The position numbers and the translations under genes were made by a program. A DNA stretch of 64,000 nt from Nocardia sp. NBC_00565 (GTDB taxonomy: Bacteria > Actinomycetota > Actinomycetes > Mycobacteriales > Mycobacteriaceae): assembly GCF_036345915.1 (NCBI RefSeq), contig NZ_CP107785.1, forward strand, positions 8,618,001-8,682,000, read 5' to 3'. Under the pieces are notes generated by a model. It was not told where the DNA came from. It did not search any database and saw only the letters and a list, made by a program, of their open reading frames with translations. Shown in pieces: positions 25,601 to 34,600 of this stretch. The stretch's first letter is position 1. Every line of letters begins with the position of its first letter.

Positions 25601-28600
25601 ATCGGCATGTTCGTCAATACGCTGGTGCTGCGGACCCCGGTGCGCGGCGGTGCGAGTTTCACCGAACTGCTTTCCGTGGTGAAAGACGCCGACCTGCAGG
25701 CATTCGCATACGCTGACATTCCGTTCGAGCGACTGGTCGAGCGATTGAACCCGGTGCGGTCGACGGCACGGCATCCGCTGTTCCAGGTGATGTTGTCGTT
25801 CCAGAACCTGCCGGACAACTCGTTCGAACTCCCCGGACTGCGGGTCGACGGCGTCGAACTCGATATCGACACCGCGAAATTCGATCTGTCGCTGGCGCTG
25901 AACGAGCCAGCGGGCAGCGGCGGAATGAACGCCGAATTCTCCTTCGCACGCGACCTCTTCGACGACACAACCGTGCGGCGCTTCGCGGACCGGTTCGTCG
26001 GTCTGTTGGAGCAGATCGCCGCCCGGCCGGATGCGCCGGTGGGAGACATTGATCTGCTGGGCGATGACGAGCGGGCCGCGGTGCTGTTGCGGTGGAACGA
26101 CACCGGGCGTGAGCTGCTTGCCCGTCGTCCCGAGCCCGGCGCCGTTGGGTTCACAGTGGTGGACGACTTTCTCGCGCAGGTGCGGGCGACGCCGGGTGCG
26201 GTGGCGATTGTGGATCCGGCGTCGGAAACTTCGTTGACTTACGCCCAGTTCGGCTCTCGCGTGCATCGGTTGGCGCGGCGGTTGATCGAGGCCGGTGTCG
26301 GTCCGGAAAAGCTTGTCGCCCTTGGTCTGCGGCGTTCGGTGGACCTGGTGGTCGCGGTGTATGCGGTGCAGGAGGCGGGCGGCGGGTACGTCCCGCTCGA
26401 CCTGGACCAGCCGACCGAGCGCGTCAGTTATGTGCTCGAATCGGCGGCACCGGTCTGTGTGCTGACGACCTCGCACGACAACTTTGGAAGCGGTGGTCTA
26501 CCGACACTGTCGATCGATGAGCTGGACCTGTCCGGATACTCGAATGAGCCGGTGGTCGACGCGGAGCGGATCGGACCGCTGCGGCCGGAGAACGCCGCGT
26601 ACGTGATCTTCACGTCGGGTTCGACGGGTCGTCCGAAGGGTGTGGCGGTGCCGCATTCGGCGGTGGTGAACCAAATCCGTTGGATCACTGCTGAGTACGG
26701 CATCGGTGCCGATGATGTGGTGTTGTTCAAGACGCCCGCCACGTTCGATGTGTCGGTGTGGGAGTTGTTCGGTCCGCTGTCCACGGGTGGTCGGATCGTG
26801 GTGGCGAGCCCCGACGGCCACCGTGATCCGCAGTATCTGGCCGAAGTCATTGCGGCCGAACGGGTCACCATGACTTCGTTCGTGCCGTCGATGCTGACGG
26901 TGTTCGCGGGCAGTGTGGAGGCGGCCGGGGGCGGCACCGCGTTGGCATCGTTGCGGGCGTTGCTGGTTGCTGGTGAGGCGTTCACCGGTGATGCGGCGGC
27001 TGCGATCCGTCGCGTGAGCTCGGCGGAACTCTACAACCTGTACGGTCCGACCGAATTCGCTGTGCATGCGACGCATTCCCCGGTCGCGCGGGATATCGCG
27101 GGTGCGGTGCCGATCGGTTTGCCGGTGTGGAATGCGCAGGCGTACGTGCTGGATTCGCGTCTGCATCCGGTGCCGTCGGGTGTGGCCGGTGAGTTGTATC
27201 TGGCGGGTGCGCAGTTGGCGCGTGGCTATTTCGGTCGCGCTGATCTGAGTGCGGATCGTTTCGTGGCGAATCCGTTCGGGATGTCGGAGCGGATGTATCG
27301 CACCGGTGACCTGGTCACGCGCGATGCTGATGGGTCGATCGTCTACTTGGGCCGTACTGACTTCCAGGTGAAGTTGCGTGGTCTGCGTATCGAGCTCGGT
27401 GAGGTCGAAACCGCGCTTACCGCGCATGATTCGGTGGGTCAGGCTGTGGCGTTGGTGCGTTCGGATGCTCGCACCGGTGATCAGTTGGTCGGTTATGTGG
27501 TGCCTGCTGCGGGAGCCACGGTGGATACCGACGAGTTGCGTACCCACTTGAGTGCGCGTCTGCCGTCGTACATGGTGCCCGCGGCGTTGATGGTTCTCGA
27601 TGTCATGCCGTTGAATCCCAATGGCAAGCTCGATCGCCGCGCGCTGCCCGAACCGGCCTTCGAAGCACGGGAATTCCGCGCACCGAACACCCACACCGAA
27701 CAGATCGTCGCGAGCACCTTCGCGGCGGTGCTGCGGATCGGCACCGACGCCGACGACGACCGCTACCTCGGCCTGGACGACGACTTCTTCGCGCTCGGCG
27801 GAAATTCGCTGCTGGCAACGCAACTGGTGGCCCGACTCGGCGCGGCACTGGACACCCGCGTGCCGGTGCGGGTGCTGTTCGAGGCCTCGACCGTGGCCGA
27901 ACTCGCGGCCGAGGTACAGCAGCTCGCGGGCACCGGCGACCGCCTGGCCTTGACGGCGAGCGAACGGCCCGAACATATTCCGCTGTCGCTGGCACAGCAG
28001 CGGATGTGGTTCCTGAACCGGTTCGACACCGACTCCTCGGCCTACAACATCCCGATCGCGGTGCGGCTGACCGGTGCGCTCGACGTGGCGGCGCTGCGGC
28101 GGGCGGTCGCCGATCTGGTCGAGCGACACGAGATCCTGCGCACCATCTACCCGCAGACCGATGCGGGGCCGGCCCAGCTGATCCTGCCTGCCGATGCGGC
28201 CGCGCCGAAGCTCGAGGTCCGCGAGGTGCAGCCGAGCGAAATCGAATCGGCCGTCGTGGAGCTGACTTCCACGATCTTCGATGTCACCAGTGCGGTCCCG
28301 GTTCGGGTCGCGCTGTTCGACATCGATACCGCTGGCGACCGCTTGCAGGTCGCTCGAAACGACACTGCGGACAAGGAATACGTGCTGGCGATGGTGGTGC
28401 ACCACATCTCCGGCGACGGTTCCTCGGTCGCGCCGCTGACCCGCGATCTGATGATCGCGTACGCGGCCCGGTCGGCGGGCGCGGCCCCGAGCTGGTCGCC
28501 GCTGACGGTGCAGTACGCGGACTACAGCATCTGGCAGCGCGAACTGCTCGGCCGCGAGGACGATCCGGAGTCGCTGGCGGCCGAGCAGGTTGCCTACTGG

Positions 28601-31600
28601 CGCTCCGCGCTGGCGGACCTCCCTGAACAGCTCGATCTGCCCTCGGACCGACCGCGACCGGCGGCGCAGACCTTCGCGGGCGGCGCCGTCGAGCTGCACA
28701 TCGCTGTCGAAACCCACCGGGCGCTCATCGAATTGGCGCGCGCCGAGGGTGCGACGCTGTTCATGGTCGTGCACACCGCGCTGGCGGTACTGCTGTCGCG
28801 GCTGTCCGGCACCGAGGACATCCTCATCGGCACACCGATGTCCGGTCGCGGCGAAGCGGCGGTGGACGATCTGATCGGCATGTTCGTCAACACCCTGGTG
28901 TTGCGCACCAGGGTCGCCCCCGCTGCGACCTTCGCGGAGCTGACCGCGCGCCAGCGTGAGACCGATATCCAGGCCTTCGCACACGCGGACGTACCGTTCG
29001 AGCGCCTCGTCGAGGTACTGAACCCCGTCCGCTCGACCGCGCGACACCCGCTGTTCCAGGTCGGACTGTCATTCCAGAACCAGGAGCAGTCCAGCCTGGA
29101 GCTGCCCGGCCTCACCATCGCCGGTGTCGGCATCGACACACAAGTGGCGCAGTTCGATCTGAACCTCATCGTCGGCGATGCCTACGACGAGCACGGCGTA
29201 CCCGCCGGTATCGCGGGCCAATTCGTCTATGCGAAAGACCTTTTCGATCACGCGACGGTCGACGGTTTCGCCGCTCGGTTCGTTCGTCTGCTCGGCGAGA
29301 TCATCGCCGCGCCGCGCACTCCGGTCGGCGAATTCGATCTGCTTGCGCCGGTCGAGCGGACGCGAATCCTGCTGGACTGGAACGACACCGATCATCCGGT
29401 GGCCCCGGAACTGCTGCTGGACGCCTACCGCCGTGCGGTGGCCGAACATCCGGACGCCGTCGCGGTGGCCTACGAGGGCGCGGAACTCACCTATCGCGAA
29501 TTCGATCAGCGGGTCAACCGACTGGCGAGGCGACTGATCGAGCAGGGGGTCGGCTCCGAAGCGTTGGTGGGGCTGGCAATTCGGCGCTCGCTGGATCTGG
29601 TCGTCGGCATGTACGCGATCGTGGCGGCTGGTGGCGCGTATGTACCGCTGGATCCGGATCATCCGGCGGAGCGAATCGCGCACATCCTCGATACCGCACA
29701 ACCCGCGTGCGTGCTGACCACCACGGCGGATGCGGTTGCGGTGCCCGGTGATACGGCGGTGCTGCACCTGGATATGTTGGCACTGGACGACTTCGACGAC
29801 ACTCCCGTGCGCAGCGACGAACTGCTGCGGCCGGTGCGCCCGGAGAACCCGGCCTACGTCATCTTCACCTCGGGTTCGACCGGTCGGCCCAAGGGCGTGG
29901 CGATTTCGCATGCGGCCATCCACAACCAGACCACCTGGATGCTGCAGGAGTATCCGCTCGGCCTGGGCGATGTGTACCTGCAGAAGACCGCGACCACCTT
30001 CGACGTATCGCTGTGGGGCTACTTCATGCCGCTGCGCACGGGCGCGAAACTCGTCGTCGCCACCCACGACGGCCACCGCGATCCGACCTACGTCGCGGAA
30101 ACCATTGCCGCCCAGGGCGTGACGGTCACCGACTTCGTACCGTCGATGCTGACCGTCTTCGCCGCGCACACCACGGCGGGCTCCTGCCCGACGCTGCGGG
30201 ACATCTTCGTCATCGGTGAGGCGTTGCCGCCGGAGACCGTCGACGCGGTGTGCGCGATATCGGATGCCCAGGTGCACAACCTCTACGGCCCGACCGAGGC
30301 CGCGGTCTCGGTGACCTACTGGGCGGCGCGCGGCAACGCCTGTTCCGGTGTCCCGGTCGGTCTGCCGCAGTGGAACACCCAGGTGTACGTGCTGGACGCC
30401 CGGCTGCGCCCGGTGCCCGCCGGTGTGGCCGGTGAGCTCTACCTGGCCGGTGATCAGCTCGCCCGCGGTTATGTCCGCCGACCCGATCTGACCTCGGATC
30501 GGTTCGTGGCCAACCCCTTCGGCGACGGCCTGCGTATGTACCGCACCGGCGACCTGGTGGTCTGGCGCGAGTCGGCATCGGGCGGTGTCCTCGACTACAT
30601 CGGCCGCACCGACTTCCAGGTCAAGTTCCGAGGCCAACGGATCGAACTCGGTGAGATCGAAACCGCGCTACTGGCCCAACCTTCGGTCAGCCAGTCCGTC
30701 GCCACAGTGCTGCCGTCCGCACTGGGCGACCAGTTGGTCGCGTACGCTGTGCCGACTCCGGGATACGAGATCGATCAGGCCGAACTGCTGGCCGCCGTCG
30801 CGGAAACCCTGCCCGCGTACATGATCCCGGCCGCCATCGTGGCGCTCGACTCGTTCCCGCTGAACACCAGCGGCAAGCTCGACCGCAAGGCCCTACCGGA
30901 GCCCACCTTCGCCGGCCGCGAATTCCGCGCTCCGGCAACGCCGGTCGAGCAGATCGTGGCGGGCGTATTCGCCGACGTTCTCGGCATCGATCGGGTCGGG
31001 GTCGACGACGACTTCTTCGCCCTGGGCGGCAACTCGCTGATCGCCACCCAGGTGGTGGCCCGGCTCGGCGCCGCGATCGGCGGCCGGGTGCCGGTGCGCA
31101 CCCTCTTCGAGGTGTCGACGGTGGGCGCACTCGCGGTCAAGATCGAGCAGCACGCCGGATCCGGCGGTCGCCGCGCGTTGACGGCCGGGCCGCGCCCGGA
31201 CCGGATTCCGCTGTCGATGGCACAGCAGCGGATGTGGTTCCTCAACCAGCTCGATCCGACCTCGGCGGTGCACAACATCCCGGCCGCGGTGCGCCTGACC
31301 GGTGCGCTGGACCTGGCCGCGCTCGAGCTGGCGGTGACAGACCTGATCGAGCGGCATGAGGTGCTGCGCACGATCTATCCACAGACCGACGCGGGCCCCG
31401 TGCAGCTGATCGTGCCCGCCGAGCAGGCGGTACCGGATCTGACTCCGGTCCCGGTCGGCGCGAATGAATTGCCCGCGCGAGTGATCGCGACGGCCTCGGC
31501 CGGATTCGAGGTGACCACCGAGGTTCCGGTGCGGGCCGAGCTCTTCCGTGTCGAGCACGCTAGTGACTTGCGGGGCACTCGAAACGACACAGAGCATGTC

Positions 31601-34600
31601 CTCGTCTTGGTGGCGCATCACATCAGCGCGGACGGCTGGTCCATGGGCCCGCTGACGCGCGACCTGATGATCGCGTACGCGTCCCGCTCGGCCGGTGCGA
31701 CTCCGGCCTGGACGCCACTGCCGGTGCAATACGCCGATTTCAGCATGTGGCAGCGCGAGGTGCTCGGCTCGGAAACCGATCCGGACAGCCTGATCACCGC
31801 CCAGGCGAACTACTGGCGCGACACTCTCGCCGGCCTGCCCGACGAGCTGAATCTGCCCACGGATCGTCCGCGTCCGACGACACAGTCCTTCCGCGGCGGA
31901 CGGGTGGTTTTCCCGATCGGCACCGAGCTGCACCGAGAGCTGCAAGCGGTCGCACGCGCCAAGGGTGCGACCATGTTCATGGTGGTGCACACGGCGCTCG
32001 CGGTACTGCTCGCGCGGCTGTCGGGCACCGATGACATCGCCATCGGCACCCCGGTCGCCGGTCGCGGCGAGGCCGAACTCGACGATGTGATCGGCATGTT
32101 CGTCAACACCCTGGTCCTGCGCAGCGAGGTGTCCGGGCAGCTGAGTTTCGATGCGCTGCTGGCACATACGAAGGACGCGGATCTGCAGGCCTTCGCGCAC
32201 GCCGACATTCCATTCGAGCGGTTGGTCGATCTGCTGAATCCGGTGCGCTCGACGGCGCGGCATCCGCTGTTCCAGGTGATGCTGTCGTTCCAGAACCTTC
32301 CCGACAGCACGTTCGAGCTGCCCGGCTTGCGGATCAGCGCAGTTGATCTGGAGATCGATACCGCGAAATTCGATCTGTCGCTGACCATTCAGGAGGCCGC
32401 GCGGGGCGCGGGCATGGTCGCTGAGTTGTCCTTCGCCCGGGATCTTTTCGACGATGCCACCGTGCGGGGCTTCGCGGACCGGTTCGCCGGTCTGCTGGAG
32501 CGGATCGTCGCGCGGCCGGACGTACCGGTGGGTGATATCGACCTGCTCAGCGACGCCGAACGGGCCGCGGTGCGGTGGCAATGGAACGACACCAGCCGTG
32601 CGCTGGGCGCGGTCGGCACGCTGGTGGACGAGTTCGCCAGGCAGGCGGCGGCTACGCCGGACGCGACCGCGATAGTCGATCCGGCGACCGGAACTTCGCT
32701 GGCCCACCCGTCGCCCGACCACCACCCCTCATCGAGTCGCTCCGCGACGCTGACCTACGCCGAATTCGGTGCTCACGTGCATCGGTTGGCGCGGCGGTTG
32801 ATCGAGGCCGGTGTCGGTCCGGAAAAGCTTGTCGCCCTCGGCCTGCGCCGTTCAGTGGATCTCGTGGTCGCGGCGTATGCGGTACATGAGGCCGGTGGCG
32901 GGTATGTGCCGCTCGACCTCGATCAGCCGATGCAGCGGATCGGCTATGTGCTCGAGTCGGCCGCGCCGGTTTGCGTTTTGACCACCACCGGTGACGATTT
33001 CGATGGTGGCCTGCCCACCTTGAGGATCAATGAGCTGGACCTGTCGAGCTACTCGGATCAGCCGGTTGTCGACGCCGAGCGGATCACGCCGTTGCGGCCG
33101 AGTAACCCGGCGTATGTGATCTTCACGTCGGGTTCGACGGGCCGGCCGAAGGGTGTGGCGGTGCCGCATTCGGCGGTGGTGAACCAGATCCGTTGGATCA
33201 CTGGTGAGTACGGCATCGGTGCTGATGACGTGGTGTTGTTCAAGACGCCCGCCACGTTCGATGTGTCGGTGTGGGAATTGTTCGGCCCCTTGTCCACTGG
33301 TGGCCGGATCGTCGTGGCGAGCCCTGACGGCCACCGTGATCCGCAGTATCTGGCCGAAGTCATTGCGGCCGAACGGGTCACCATGACTTCGTTCGTGCCC
33401 TCGATGCTGACGGTCTTCGCAGGCGCGGTCGACAGCTCCGCACTGTCATCGTTGCGCGCACTCCTGGTCGCGGGTGAGGCGTTCACCGCCGAGGCGGTGC
33501 GCGCCATCCGCAAGGTCAGCGCGGCCGAGCTGTACAACCTATACGGCCCCACCGAATTCGCCGTCCACGCGACCCACCGTCCGGTGGCCGACGAGATCGA
33601 GGGCGCGGTGCCGATCGGTCTGCCGGTGTGGAATGCGCAGGCGTACGTGCTGGATTCCCGACTGCACCCGGTGCCGCCGGGCGTGGCGGGTGAGTTGTAC
33701 CTGGCCGGTGCGCAATTGGCGCGCGGCTACGCCGGTCGCCCCGATCTGACGTCGGATCGTTTCGTGGCCGATCCGTTCGGCACGTCGGAGCGGATGTATC
33801 GCACCGGTGACCTGGTCGCGCGCAATGCCGACGGCGCGATCGGGTACCTGGGCCGCACCGACTTCCAGGTCAAGCTGCGCGGTCTGCGCATCGAACTCGG
33901 TGAGATCGAAACCGCCCTCACCGCGCACCACTCGGTGGCGCAGGCCGTCGCACTGGTCCGCTCGGACGCGCGAACCGGCGATCAACTGGTCGGCTATGTC
34001 GTCCCCGCCGCCGGTGCCATCGTCGACTCCGAGGAACTGCGATCCCGCCTGGCCGAGCACCTGCCGTCCTATATGGTCCCCGCCGCCATCGTCGTCCTCG
34101 ATCTCATGCCGCTGAACCCCAACGGCAAGCTCGACCGCCGCGCACTGCCCGACCCGGTCTTCGCGGCACGGGAATTCCGCGCACCATCGACCCCGCTCGA
34201 GGCGACCGTCGCCGGTGTGTTCGGCGATGTCATCGGTGTCGACCAGGTCGGCCTGGACGACGACTTCTTCGGCCTCGGCGCTAACTCGCTGCTGGCGGCG
34301 CAGGTCGTCGGCCGACTGCGCAAGCTGACCGGCGCGGAAATCAAGGTCGCGTGGTTCTTCATCGAGCCAACGGTGCTCGGCATCTCGAAGCAGATCATCG
34401 CGGCGCTCGAACACGGCCACGACTACGAATCCAGCTCCGCGGCCGCGCTCGGGGTGATCCTGCCGATCCGCGCCGCGGGCACCAGGGCCCCGCTGTTCTG
34501 CGTGCATCCCCTGGCCGGATTGTCGTGGTCCTACGCGGGCTTGGCGCGGGTGCTCCCCGCCGACCAGCCGATCCTCGGCATCCAGTCGCCCGCGCTCGCC

